DNA of 64,000 nt from Saururus chinensis. Its lineage: Eukaryota > Streptophyta > Magnoliopsida > Piperales > Saururaceae. A program made the position numbers and the translations under genes. The stretch covers positions 38,854,668 through 38,918,667 of the forward strand of contig CP141145.1 of the NCBI GenBank assembly GCA_035235625.1, read 5' to 3'. Shown here piece by piece: positions 35,949 to 47,801 of the stretch (positions are counted from its first letter, which is position 1; every line of letters starts with the position of its first letter). The notes below the pieces were generated by a model that saw nothing but the letters and a program-made list of their open reading frames with translations, had not been told where the DNA came from and made no database searches.

Positions 35949-37491
35949 CTATGAGATAAAGAGTAATGATATGTACGCCTGTGTTCGGAGTCTTCGGACT
36001 GCTTGCCGCATGCCTTAGACTTCATCTTGGCGAGCGTTACGCAAGCGTCCATAGGCAAGGTCAGTAGCATTTTTATGATAAGGGATGTTGTGTGTGTGAG
36101 CCTAGGTCAGCGAGGGTGTGTAATGTGTAGGAAATTTTAGGTATTTTTTTAGAATTTTTTCTTATTTTTTTAGATTTTTTTAGGAATTTACAGGATTTGA
36201 GGTATGCAGAATAGTTTTTGGGCTGTGTAGAAAAATCTGTAGAGCCCATTGCAGGCCCAATTAAGTGGTAGATGGACCACTTAATTGGGGAAGGTCTAAA
36301 CCACTTAAGATTCCCTATTCTACTTGGTTTAATCCTTACCCAATTAAACCATAATCTTCTCTCTATAAATTTATATGTTCCCCTAATTATAACTCTAATT
36401 TTGCCCTAAAAAAATTAGAGAAGAAGGTGATTGAAGGTGGAGCTCCGGCGTTTGTGGATCGACGGCAAATCGGCGTTTGAGGTAGGTTCGCTGTCTTAGT
36501 TTAGAGTCGAGATTAATGACTATTTGTTAAATAATTAAGGTATAAATAAGATGATTATGAAAATCTGCATATAGTAGTGTAATTCGATAACTAGAATGCA
36601 GAGATTACTGTAGTGCGGAGAATATTGTTTAGAATGCAGAGATTACTGTTCAAAAACTCTAGAACAATATATCGGTGTTGTTTCAAGGGATCGGTTGCCG
36701 GCCGACTACTGGCCAGCCGACCACCAGCCGGTCCTTCTTCCTTGAGTGGTCAGATCTTCACTTCCGACCCAAATTTTTGGTCGCCGGAAGGGAATTGCAC
36801 GCAAACATAAAAAAGGGACTTTCCGGTGGCTTTGCTCTGTTCGGGCCAGAGTAGCTTGACCGTCGTTAACTGGCGAGAAGAAGTGGGATAAAGAGGCTGC
36901 CTTCTGCCACCAGCAGTAGCGACATGATGCCTCTTGGCATATGTAGAACGGACGGCGGAATCCCAGGAGGACTACTGAATTTTTAGTAATCGGTTGTCGA
37001 TCAGAATTTATGTTGCGTCTGAGCAGCGAAAATTCGATTAACCGTCTTAGAATCTCACTTGACTGGCGACTAATGACCGAAGGATTGAGATCACCCCAGT
37101 CAGCCTTGCTTCGCCTGGTGGATCTCAGTCTTCCGGAAGGGTCGGGATAGTCGTTGGATGGCGGAGGAGGAGATGCCGGTCGTGTAGGCTGGGGGTGGCG
37201 TTCCATGTCATTTCTCCGTCGTTTGATGAAGCCCCGCCGCATTCGTGCTGGACGCCGCCGTCGCGCGCCTCAGGAGGGGATGGAAATCACAGACACACTG
37301 GGCGTCTGGAGGATGAAGACGACCTCAGGCCAACCCGGCCTGAGGTCATCATTTCTGACCCAGCCCGAACCGGGCCACTGGGCTGGGTTCCAGGGGCCAA
37401 ACCCAAAAAAAAAGAGAGAGAAATTTACATTAAAGTAAATTATGTCAAACATGTTCTGGGCAGAGGTGCCAATTGGCTTATTGAATCGTAG

Positions 37492-37496
<5 letters not shown>

Positions 37497-37532
<36 letters not shown>
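37497..37532. repeat. (TA)n microsatellite
   Basis: About 18 TA units, inside the solo LTR. Confidence 0.9.
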
Positions 37533-37537
<5 letters not shown>

Positions 37538-37927
37538 ATCTTACCTAGTACATATATGTGCAGTATGGTACATATGAACTGTTTTTGAAATTTAAGTGAA
37601 ATTCAACCGTTCTATCAGCCCGAGCCCTATGCAGACAGTGAAGCTGGGCTTCTTAGTGATTGTTGAGCCTGAAACATAAATAGTTATGGCTAAATTAATT
37701 ATGAGTTGTTAGACTTTATTAATTTGTTCTATGTGTATAGTTGCATCTTGAGAATTAATGCATAGAAATTAATACAGAATAATGGTTAAGGGTAGAAGGC
37801 TTTGGATTGGGGGTTGACACCTAATCAAGATAAAGACTAAATTACCCTTGGAGGGGTCAAAAACCCGTTTATAAATTGAATAGGGGTTCTGACCTGACAT
37901 TTGACTTGGTTGAAGAACCAAGGATGG

Positions 37928-37930
37928 TTT

Positions 37931-37961
<31 letters not shown>

Positions 37962-37964
37962 GGG
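37928..37964. repeat. Homopolymer junction T13-G24
   Basis: Thirteen T followed directly by twenty-four G, inside the solo LTR. A run of this length is unusual in a plant genome and is prone to sequencing and assembly error. The true length is uncertain. Confidence 0.9.
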
Positions 37965-39205
37965 AACCTTAACCCAGCCTGATGAGGCTATTGGGGTTAG
38001 GGTTTACCTATGAGTTTAAGCTTTATTGATGAGCTATTTGATTTGACCGTGTAGTTGCACCTCCCCATTAGAGGGAGTTGTATGTGAGCCGAGCTCACAC
38101 TGGTATATTGAGGATCACATAGTGTACACGTATTTAGGGTCGCTGACATCTTGCTTGGTTGGCGTCTCTAACCACTTCTGTTTAGGTGCAATTGTGGGTC
38201 ATGCCCTTCCACTCCGGTCAGGTCCTTATGGGCTAGGTTGGGAGATGACACTTCCTGGTGGATTCCAGGGTCCTGATGAATTCCAAGGTTTCATTGTGGA
38301 TCATCCTTAAGGGGTGGTCTATAGTGGGTATCATTTGTTACTTAGGATGACATCTTATGTATCTATTTGTCTATGAAGTTAGGTGGATTATTGGTTTTTC
38401 CTAAGAGGGAAAAACTAAAGGAAAATTATAATGAGAATTGTTTTGATATTTGGTTCAAGTGGAAACTTAACAGTCTTGCATAAAATGTAATAACATTTTT
38501 CATTCATATTATTCAGCTTCCTATTGGGTATTAGTATACTCAGCGACCTGGTTTTGCAGGATCTTCTGGTAAGGACTAGCAGGATCGGGATTGGATTTTC
38601 AAATTGAAGACAACTTAGTTCTAGTAGGATTTAGTTCCATTATTTCAGTATATTTTGAATGGTTGTAATAATGGCATGAGAGCTAACTTTGATTAGTTGT
38701 TTATTTTCAGACAGATGTAAGGGTTGCACTTAGATGGATGATTCATTTATTTGTGGATTTTTGGTTACTCTTATATGGTATTATATGATTTGCTATCCGT
38801 ATTTACGAACCCCAATGATTATGACTTGGATACTTAGTCAACTGAATTGATTTGATTTAAAAAAAAAATTATCGTGATTTATCGATGATTCGGTATTAAA
38901 AAAAGTTTCTTAAAAATTTAGGTCGTGACAAGGTGTGTGTGAATGAAGAGATGTAAGGGGTATGGTTTTGGACTTTTGAGAGGCATGCTGAGCAGTTTAA
39001 GGCTGTTTATGCAAGATTCCTTAGTACTTATAATCTATATCTAGTAGTAGAAGTTGCACAACCTTCACCATCATTAACTAATTTGATAATCTTTGAGCCT
39101 TGAGTGAATGTTAACATATGATTGATAGACATGAAAATTCAATTACCAGCTGCCAGTGCAGTACTGTTCAATTAACATGAAACCAAGCACAACCACAACT
39201 TACTA

Positions 39206-39266
39206 CCGTCAACATTAATTGAATTAATGTTGCCGTCGGATTCGGGTACGCGACGGCAACATTAAT
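39206..39266. repeat. Perfect 16-bp hairpin plus a third overlapping arm
   Basis: attaatgttgccgtcg (39223-39238) and cgacggcaacattaat (39251-39266) pair perfectly around a 12-base loop. Just upstream, caacattaat (39210-39219) can pair with the same left arm through a 3-base loop, so two alternative hairpins compete. There is no T-run after it, so it is not an obvious terminator. Confidence 0.85.
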
Positions 39267-40260
39267 GGGTAGGTCTCAAGGCAAACTCTCAAATAAACTC
39301 CATCGATGCCGATAAAGCTATCAAGTAAAAATCATTAATGCGTACTTCATTGGAAATGCACATCCTAAACTTAATAAGCAAATCCTTATCTGACGTTATT
39401 TAATCTTATGGGGCATATAAATATAGCATTCACTGATTCAAATTGTCAGTCTAAGAACCACTGATTGGTGTTTAGTGCGCTCAATCGAGGGCCGTTACAC
39501 TTAAAAAGTCCTAAACCAAGGAGGGTGGTGTCCAATCATGCCGTGTGTGACCGCAAGCCATACAGCCCAGATTAGTTCTAGAGATGAAATTCAACTAAAA
39601 GATATGGGCTTGCTGATGATGAGTCGCAGGAGCTGGGCCCTTATGTACACAATCGGTTTGCACTTAGGCCAGCCCATGTACTCGTATTTTTTAATGACAA
39701 TGGACACTAAAACCAAAATGGGCTTTCCTCGGCAAGAAATCAACGTACGTCCTATCCAAACGTAAAACTAAACGCACAACAAGAACTAACAAAAGGCTGT
39801 GAAAAAACGCCAAGGCAATGAACATATGCTAGGTAGGCAAAGCCCCTCTTTTGCAAGATTATGATTCAGATGCATAACAGAACTGAGAGAAGAGAAGAAA
39901 CCAACAATATTGAGGATAGTTGAGCTCTGCTGACATTAGGACCATACCAAGAGTTTGCATTACAAAAGGGAAGAACTGCATTTCTAAACCAAAGGATTGA
40001 AAGAAAGAAGTAAGGTGAAAAAAAGCAGAAATCTACCTGGAGTGTTGAAGCAGACGATATTCATTCATTTACAACTGAGTAGGCTACTGAACGACCCCTC
40101 TCTCTTCCATCAAAACAAAACACATTCAGGACTCTCTTCTCTCCACTCTCTACCCTCTTTTTTCTCTCTCTTACTTGTATAAGGAGTAGATCAAAAGAAA
40201 AAGAAAAATGACGTAGAGAAGTGATAAGCATGTAGCATGGAGTTTTGCATGGTGAAGTAT
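39267..40260. other. No supported gene; 3' flank of the small gene
   Basis: Short frames only (39538-39765, 39997-40182). The right part is presumably the 3' untranslated region of the minus-strand gene at 40261-40473. Confidence 0.4.
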
Positions 40261-40473
40261 CTAACAGAAGAAGCCAGAGGCTCCACTGTCAAAGTTGAGA
40301 GCGTAGCTCAGGGGATCGTAATTGAAGACGAAGCCTCTTCGCCGGCAGGAGCGCTGCCCCTTCATCTGCCGCCGTATCTCCGCACGGACCCTCCAGAAGA
40401 GGCTCCTGCACCTCCTCCTCCCGCTGTCCAGAACCAGCGCCGTCGGCTCCAATAGCATCCACACGGACCCCAT
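40261..40473 (-). CDS. Small uncharacterised plant protein, 70 residues, with FNYDPLSYALNFDSG motif
   Basis: A single exon from an ATG at 40473 with strong context (AAGAATGG) to TAG at 40261. The protein has a short hydrophobic/neutral start (MGSVWMLLEPTALVLDSG), a Trp/Arg-rich basic middle (FWRVRAEIRRQMKGQ), then RRRGFVFNYDPLSYALNFDSG near the end. I recognise a Y-D-.-.-S-Y-A-L-N-F-D pattern shared by small plant proteins of unknown function, but cannot name the family. Upstream on this strand there is a CT-rich leader (40640-40700) and a weak TATA-like CTTATATGC near 40893. Antisense and alternative frames over the same bases (40237-40455 plus, 40289-40531 minus) look like shadows. Localisation and function are unknown. 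Confidence 0.62.
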   Translation of the reverse strand: MGSVWMLLEPTALVLDSGRRRCRSLFWRVRAEIRRQMKGQRSCRRRGFVFNYDPLSYALNFDSGASGFFC

Positions 40474-40648
40474 TCTTCTTCTTCTTCCTTTGCACTTGTA
40501 ACTTGGATTCTCCTCTTCTTCCTCTCCTCACAGACCAAAAACTGGGACGTCACTCAAAATGCAGAACCATGGGCGAAGCTGTCTGGTCGCTGCGTGGGTG
40601 GGTTTAAAAGACTGAGGTTTAAGCTTGTTTGACAAGGCATGTTCTGAC

Positions 40649-40690
40649 ACCGAGAGAGAGAGAGGAAGAGGGAGAGGGAGAGAGAGAGGG
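40649..40690. repeat. GA-rich microsatellite
   Basis: Gagagagagag-type runs on the plus strand, a CT-rich leader for the minus-strand small gene. A second cluster (gaaagagagtgagaaagagag) lies at 40816-40858. Confidence 0.8.
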
Positions 40691-40899
40691 GTGAGGAATG
40701 CTGGTTCACTCACTTTATTTCCTTGTTCTGCAGGAGGGTACAGCTACGGCGCTGCCCAAACGGGGTGGTGATCACATGGCTTTGGGACCCTACACGGTTG
40801 AAATTCTGATGGAGTGAGAAAGAGAGTGAGAAAGAGAGTAAGAAAGAGAGAGGAAAAGATGTCGGGGAATTAACCTTTTATTTCGACCTTTGCATATAA

Positions 40900-43800
40900 G
40901 CAGGAGGAGATCTCTTGGGCAATTGCTGGCATTGAACAACGCATCGAGTTGATGCTTTTTTTGTGTTTTTAGATCGCTTTTGTTGGGCCTTGTTGCATTC
41001 TGACATTGTTTACAGACCTTTTTTAGCTTTAGTTTGGGTTGGGAATCCCATAAATAAAATGTGGAAGCAGAATCCTCTCCGAAACTCACATTCTCTCCTC
41101 TTTAACCATCGGTATTTGATAATCCAAAGTGCACTTTTTTTTTTTGTTGTAACAGAACCTATTAAGCTCTACAGATAGGGATTACTCGGTTGTTTACATG
41201 TAAATGACACTTCCATATTGTATCTATACTAATACAAGTACGCCTACAGTTGTTTTCCTTCAGAACCGTTGTCCATTGGGTTCAGAGACAAATTAGCCAT
41301 TCTTGGGGCGAGAAAGATGTCCCTTCTCCCTGCCTGTTGTATCACTCTCATCCATATAGGCTCACTGATTGATAATTGACATCATCTTTGATTGTTGCAG
41401 CTTCAATGCCTAAAACTTTACCATCAATTAGAAGGAAGCATTTTGTATGCTCCTTGTCCATAGTGAGCCTAATACACATAGAAACTAACTGTTGATATTT
41501 GAAAATTAAAATTAGTCGCGTGGCCCTAACGTTAAAATATTAATCAACGGCTCCTATGAGTTCCTTAGGCTAAGCTCACAATCATTAAGAAGCACATAAT
41601 ATGGTTCCCAATTAGAGATCATCATACGGCTGAAACAAAAGGACGAAAATTGCCTAGAAGAGCAGGGAGAAATAAAAGCACTAGCCAAGAAGAGTTGCTG
41701 TGCCCCGTGTTTCAAGTCACGTGCCTCGAGGGGCTCAAATTCCAGCAATTAAGAGGTGGCAAAGATGAGGCCAATTGGGGCAGTATGGATGTGATGGGGG
41801 AGAATAATGAGGCCTCGGAGAAGAGGTCCCTTCGTATTCACTATTGATCCGTTGAAGTCCCTAGCTAGTAACTTGCTCCCTCCTCCTCGTGGGGGGGATC
41901 AGTGCCATGAAGGGTACGAAATACAGCTGCTGCAATGTCTGTCCTCGCCCGGCGAGCCCGCCGGACCCTCGTCAGAAGCAATTGGTAAACCCCCTTGCCC
42001 CGTCCCTTTCATCCTAAACAACAGACACAGTATCAACCCTGTTGCACAACCAACTCTTATATGACAATATTATTGTTCAGTAGTGGTCACACACTGCACC
42101 CTCCCCTCTTTTCTAATAACATATTTGTTGGTTTTTACCACAGACTTCCTCCATTTGGGTTGCCTTCTGCCATTCAAAATGCCCAAGACCCACTTACCCT
42201 TTTGTTCACTAAGCTCGAGATTTACCTTTGTACGCTTTGTTGAAGGTCAGAAGATGTGAACCCTTGTGCATTGGTCGCTGTCTGCTCTTTGCCTCGCCTT
42301 TGCCAAAGATGAGACATTCTTTCAACGGTTAGAAAAAGGGTCATCTGCTCCTTCCTTGGGTGCATTGAGATAGGATAGGCCTACTGGGCCTCGTGAAGAT
42401 AGCGGCTGCAGTTGATGACACCTTCAGCTGCCTTGCTTTACTTCTTTTCACCTTTTGTCTTGTTTGTTTTTTTTATTTCTCGTTCTTTGTGAATCTTCTC
42501 TTTCATCGGTCACGTGACCGCCGGTGACAAAACAGGAATGGGGGGGACTAGAACTGGACGCAGTTAAGGCATCATTTATCAATGAGGTGGAATTCCATGA
42601 AACGAATGCACGGGACACTGTGGCATCATGACCTGTTTCCGGACATGGGAATTGTATTTTTTGTTTTCATGGGAATTTCTTGGCGTGATGCTTGGGAGTT
42701 CATGTATTTTGCAATGATGATACTATCATCACCCATATGATCATGATTCATTATCTTATCGACAACATTAATAAATAACTCGGATACATAATCACTATTT
42801 TGTCTTAATTTAATGGAACTAACGAATGACGGGACTTGGATAAGATCAGTTCATCCAACTTTCTGTGAAATGGTCCACCTCTTCGGAAACAATCAATCGC
42901 AATACAACTGACATGAGGTAACAGACTTGTGTGGAATTACATGAATGAAATTGTCTAACTTTGATATGCTTAATGGCTAGACTGATCTTCCCTTTTTGGA
43001 TTTTCCTGGGTTTAGTACATTGATACTTTACCAGTACTGCAGCGCTGCTAACTTTACATAAAGGACATTTACTGAGTTGGGGTGTTTGGCTTACTGGAGG
43101 TGGTAAATGGATGATTCCTCCTCCATGTTCCTTACCCTTAAGAAGAAAGTAAACAAAAAGCAACAAAACAACTAAACTTACCCAACCACTGTATCTCCTA
43201 CGCTCCTTTCCTTGGCCAGTGAATGACCCGTCGTCACCTCACCACTGACTTGGTCCTTCTGGCAGAATTATTTTCCTCTTCCAGCACTTTACTCATCTCC
43301 AACAGGGCAGGAGGTATAGTTAGCTTGGATAATGAATGGACATTCTTGTGGTGGGGTCTGAGGGGAGTGGCAATTATGGTGGTGCCAGAGATGCGCGCGC
43401 AGATGATCCTTCCTTCTCTTATTCTATTCCTAGTTTTTATACTCAGCCTGGTAAAGCCAGGGACCAAAGATTGCTGTGTCACGTTGCTTGTGACTGTTGT
43501 TTAATCTTCTGACGAAGAGACTACACAATCTGAAAGTCATTTGGCGCAGCTTAGTTAGTTTAGGCAGATCCTGGGCATTGCATGTGAAGTGGCTAATTTG
43601 GTCTGACAATGGTAGGATTAGATTGGATGATGCCTAGGTGACATTTGTGCGGGCCATCCGCAGGCCTGCTTCAACGGCCTGGCTTCGGATGAAGGAACCT
43701 CACCTGGCCCGGCCTATGGGGAGAGTTGACCAAGCCGGGCGGGCTCGTTGGGAGGGCCGATTGCGGCTTCTGCGTGACCCTTAAAAATATAGGGCGGAGC

Positions 43801-44001
43801 AGGTTTGGTGGGCCAGTCTAAGGCCTTACGTTTTGGGAAATAGAGTATTTATATATGAGATTAACGATGCACATACTAATATTTGTTAACGTTAGTATCA
43901 TGTTGATGTTAACATAATTAATGTTTAAAATAGTTCCCATTCGTAAGCTTACACTGAGCTCATAAAAACTCTTCCCAATTAATATCCATAAACAGAAGAA
44001 G
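40900..44001. other. Intergenic, no supported gene
   Basis: Several 60-105-residue frames (for example 41807-42064, 42846-43166, 43223-43504) show no domain, signal or family resemblance. The segment 43650-43830 is GC-rich with 'gcgggcc' words like the ends of hAT MITEs, but I could not find two matching ends. Confidence 0.4.
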
Positions 44002-44006
44002 TGAAT

Positions 44007-44239
44007 TGATAACCAGTATCACGTATCTGCATTATAGCAACAAACAATGAGCTGTAAAGCTGTCCATATCCCTCTGCTTTAGAAAATGGTTATTTGTAAT
44101 ATTCCCCTTTGTCTTGTAGCACTTCTCTAGAATTCTCCAAAGTAATCCTCTGAGATAGTTGTAATATCTTCTCTGTATAAAATTGCAATATGGCAATGTA
44201 TTGTGAGCTGATCAATTAATGAAACTCTAGTTTTCTTCA
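44007..44239 (+). repeat. 5' LTR of the copia element
   Basis: 233 bp, TG...CA ends, with a TATA-like 'gtataaaattg' near 44177. It is immediately followed by the primer binding site. Confidence 0.95.
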
Positions 44240-44252
44240 TGGTATCGGAGCT
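44240..44252 (+). promoter_or_regulatory. Primer binding site
   Basis: TGGTATCGGAGCT matches the usual plant copia initiator-methionine tRNA complement (TGGTATCAGAGC) except for G in place of A at position 8. Confidence 0.88.
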
Positions 44253-46484
44253 CTAGGCCAACGCCCTTCGATCCTCCCACCTCTTCTCCAGCTACTCTCC
44301 TTTTCTTCAAGCCAGAACCTTAATGGAGTCTATTCCTCCCTCTATCAAAATCCTTATTTCAAATCTTTCATCTCTTATCACCCTGAAACTTGATTCCAGC
44401 AACTACCTGCTATGGAGGTCTCAAGTCGTCACTGTTCTCACTGCTCACAAACTTCTTGGCCTCCTTGATGGTTCATTTCCCTGTCCTCTTGAATACATTC
44501 CTGGACAAGATGGGTCACCTATTCTCAACCCAAAATATGAAGAATGGTTACAGCTTGATCGTCATCTTGCATCTTGTCTACAAGCCACTGTCTCAGCAAG
44601 TGTTCTACCCATTATACTTGGTCTTCCCTCTTCACAATCAATCTGGCTTGCTCTAGAAAAACGATTTGCTTCTTTATCTCGCTCTCACATCATGCAGCTT
44701 CGTCAACAGCTTCAGAACATTTGCATGGGTTTTGATTCTATGCTCATTTACCTGGACAAAATAAAAGACCTTGCTGATAGACTCACTGCTGTTTCAGCTT
44801 CCATCTGTGATGAAGACTTGATTATTTACACCTTAAATGGTCTGCCTTCCTCCTACTCTACACTTAGAACCTACATTCGTGCTCAGTCCAATACTCTATC
44901 TATTGAAGACCTGTGGAATCTCCTCCTCACTGAAGAAGCCAGCATCTCTCTTGAGTCCAACCATTCTATAACCACTCCAGTCGAAACTTCGGCCCTGCTT
45001 TCCACACCGACCAGACATATTGCACCCAATACAACTCATGGCAACCTTAAGCAATCTAACTATCAAGGACGCAACCGCTCTCGTGGTCGAGGGTCAAATC
45101 GTGAAGGTCGCATTAATGGTGGTCTGCATCAACAACCTTACAAACAGCCATATGACAGAAATGTCTCTTATTCTCAGCAACAAAGTACTCAGGGATGCCA
45201 AATTTGTCACAAAACAAATCATGAAGCTCTTGACTGTTTTCACAAATTTGATCCTTCATACCGTTCTCATAAATCCAATGCTCTACTTGCAACTCCATCA
45301 TCATCTATGAACTCTACCTGGTATGTTGATTCTGGTGCCTCTGACCACATTACTTCTGACCTTTCTACATTGTCTCTGCATCAGCCATATACTGGTCCTC
45401 TATCTGTCACAGTGGGAAATGGCCAGCAACTTCCAGTACAGAACATGGGTAGCACTATACTTTCCACCAACTCTCAGCCACTTCATCTCTTAAACATCTT
45501 ACACACTCCATTAATGTCAAAAAATCTGTTATCTGTTCATCGTCTAGCGTCTGACAATAATTGCACTATTTCATTCTCTGCTTCTAGTTTTGTCATTCAG
45601 GACAACCACAACAAGAAGATTCTTCTAGCAGGCCCCTCTAAGGATGGCCTCTATCCAATGCCTCTAGCGTCAGCACCACCATTATCATCAGCTCTTCATA
45701 CAATATCCACTGCTCAAGCTCCATCACTATGGCACCTTCGACTAGGACATCCAGCATCCCCTGTTTTGAAGTCACTTCTACCTTTATTACATGTTAAAAA
45801 CTTAGATACAAATCCTTGTACTGCCTGTAGTATGAGCAAAGCCCACAAGCTACCTTTTGCTCTCTCAAATTCTCACAATAACACACCTTTATATTTAGTT
45901 CACTCTGATGTATGGGGGCCTGCTCCTATCCCATCTGTGTTTGGTTTTCGTTACTTTGTGATCTTTGTAGATGATTTTTCACGCTTCACCTAGTTGTATC
46001 CAATTGTCCACAAATCTGACGTCTTCTCCACCTTTGTCACATTTAAAACCATGGTTGAGAATTTGCTTGGTCATAAGATAATTCATTTTCGATCTGACGG
46101 TGGGGGTGAATATTGTAACAGAGACTTTCACAACTTCTTTACTCAACATGGCATCACTCACCAAGTTACATGTCCTTACACTCCAGAGCAGAATGGCATT
46201 TCTGAAAGAAAAAATCGTCACATTATTGAAATGACCATATCTCTTCTTCTCACTGGATCTGTCCCCTTAAAATACTGGGCTGATTCTGTATCCACTGCAG
46301 TCTTCTTGATCAATAGATTGCCAACCCCTGTTCTCACTAATAAATCTCCATTTGAAATTTTGTTTCATAACCCTCCAAACTACAACTTTATGCGGGTATT
46401 TGGATGTCAATGCTTCCCTTTACTACGTCCATATGTTACACACAAGCTTGAACCCAAATCCATGCCCTGCATCTTCATTGGCTA

Positions 46485-46534
46485 TGCCTTCCACTCAAAA
46501 GGATATCGATGCCTTCCACTCAAAAGGATATCGC
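46485..46534 (+). repeat. 25-bp tandem duplication causing a frameshift
   Basis: Two adjacent 25-bp copies starting tgccttccactcaaaaggat; 25 is not a multiple of three. They differ only at the last base (a/c). Confidence 0.95.
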
Positions 46535-47555
46535 TGCCTTCACCTTGAAACTGACCGGGTCTTTACAAGTCGGCATGTAACATTCCATGAGTTTGTCTTT
46601 CCCTTTGCCACAAAATCCACTACCCCTGAATCAAGCTCAATTCTTGGACCAGCTTTACCAGCTCCATTGTCCTCCATGTCACCTTTCCAATTACTCCAGC
46701 CACTGTCCAACCCATCTTCCTCACCTCCCTCACAACGTACTTCCTCAGCCTCTTCTGAATCAGATTCCTCTTACTCATCTTCTCCTTCCTCTACTCCTAC
46801 CATATCACCTCTACCCCAACCCACAAACAGTCAACCTCAGCATCCAATGATTACTCGTCTTCGAGCTGGAATCCAAAAGCCCAAGGTTCCTTTTTCTTTG
46901 TCCACAATATGTCATGACAATTCAGAACCAACCACTTATGCTCAAGCATCTAAGTATCCAGCATGGTGTAAAGCAATGGATGAGGAGTTTCTTGCTTTAC
47001 GGTCTCAAAATACTTGGGAGCTGGTCCCTGCTTGTAAGGACTCTCATCTTTAAACCGGTTTTGGTTTTCTTTAATTATGGGTTATCGTGAGATTTATACG
47101 TTTTCTGATCTTATTCGGTGATTTCGTAAATAAATAGTGTTTGTGATAGTTTTAATCAAAATTAACTTTAACATTAGTGGTTTTAAGTGATTTTAAACCA
47201 AATGTGAATCTATAGGATTTTTCAGAATTTTCACTATTTTTCCCAAAAATTAGGGTTTTGGCGGGACCCCTATGGGCCCCACCGTCAAAAATTTTATTTT
47301 TGGGTCAAATGAACCTAGACATATACTTAAGGTCCCACAAAAATTTTCAGAATTTTATTAGGCTTAAATTGTGCTTAAATTTGTAAAATACCCACTTTTA
47401 GCCTACTTTTCATATTTACACCCCAAAACTTACCTATGCCTACCCCAACCCTTACTATAAAAGGGCAAACCAGAGCCATTTCCATTTTTGGGAATAGGCT
47501 AAGGAAGGAGGGCTGGCCTAATCCCCACTTAGGCCCGAATTAGAAGCCAATTAAG

Positions 47556-47801
47556 GTAAGCTTGCTCTAATTAAGCACTAATCTATGGCTTTTCTCTTAA
47601 TTTCTTCCAAATCTACCATTTTCCCCTTGATTCAATTCGTTTTTGACCATCAAAAGCTACTGATTTGTATTTTACTACAAACCCTAACATTCAAAATTCG
47701 ATTTTTACTACCAATAAGCCCTAAATCTAAAGTTTAATTAGGGATTTCTTGGGTAAATCGATTTCTATTAGAGTTTAATTCAAACTCATTGTGTTTTCAA
47801 G
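47556..47801 (+). other. Intron-like segment in the LTR leader
   Basis: Donor AAG|GTAAGC, AT-rich body, pyrimidine-rich end TGTGTTTTCAAG|G. Copy A of the same LTR joins the two flanks precisely (…ttaag/gatttc… at 8238/8239). The flanks share AAGG, so a simple deletion by 4-bp microhomology would give the same product; the GT-AG placement is one of five equivalent alignments. Confidence 0.6.

Larger units (their letters stand above)
36119..38930 (+). mobile_element. Solo LTR (2,812 bp)
   Basis: Starts TGTAATGTGTAGGAAATTTTA and ends TTTAGGTCGTGACA. Flanks are GGGTG (36114-36118) and AGGTG (38931-38935), a 5-bp duplication with one mismatch. A TATA box (CTATAAAT, 36363-36370) lies about 245 bp in, and a GAG|GTAGGT donor-like site sits at 36481/36482. 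Joining the flanks restores continuous sequence next to the protease pseudogene. The 178-residue antisense frame at 36706-37242 matches no family and is explained by this GC-rich LTR leader. The start inferred from a mismatched duplication could be off by a few bases. Confidence 0.7.

Noticed and set aside
36706..37242. 178-residue open frame on the minus strand
   Set aside because: It lies inside a solo LTR, has no domain or codon-like pattern, and is explained by GC-rich leader sequence.
43223..43504. 93-residue hydrophobic frame
   Set aside because: Isolated, with no promoter, homologous family or splice context; ordinary chance frame.
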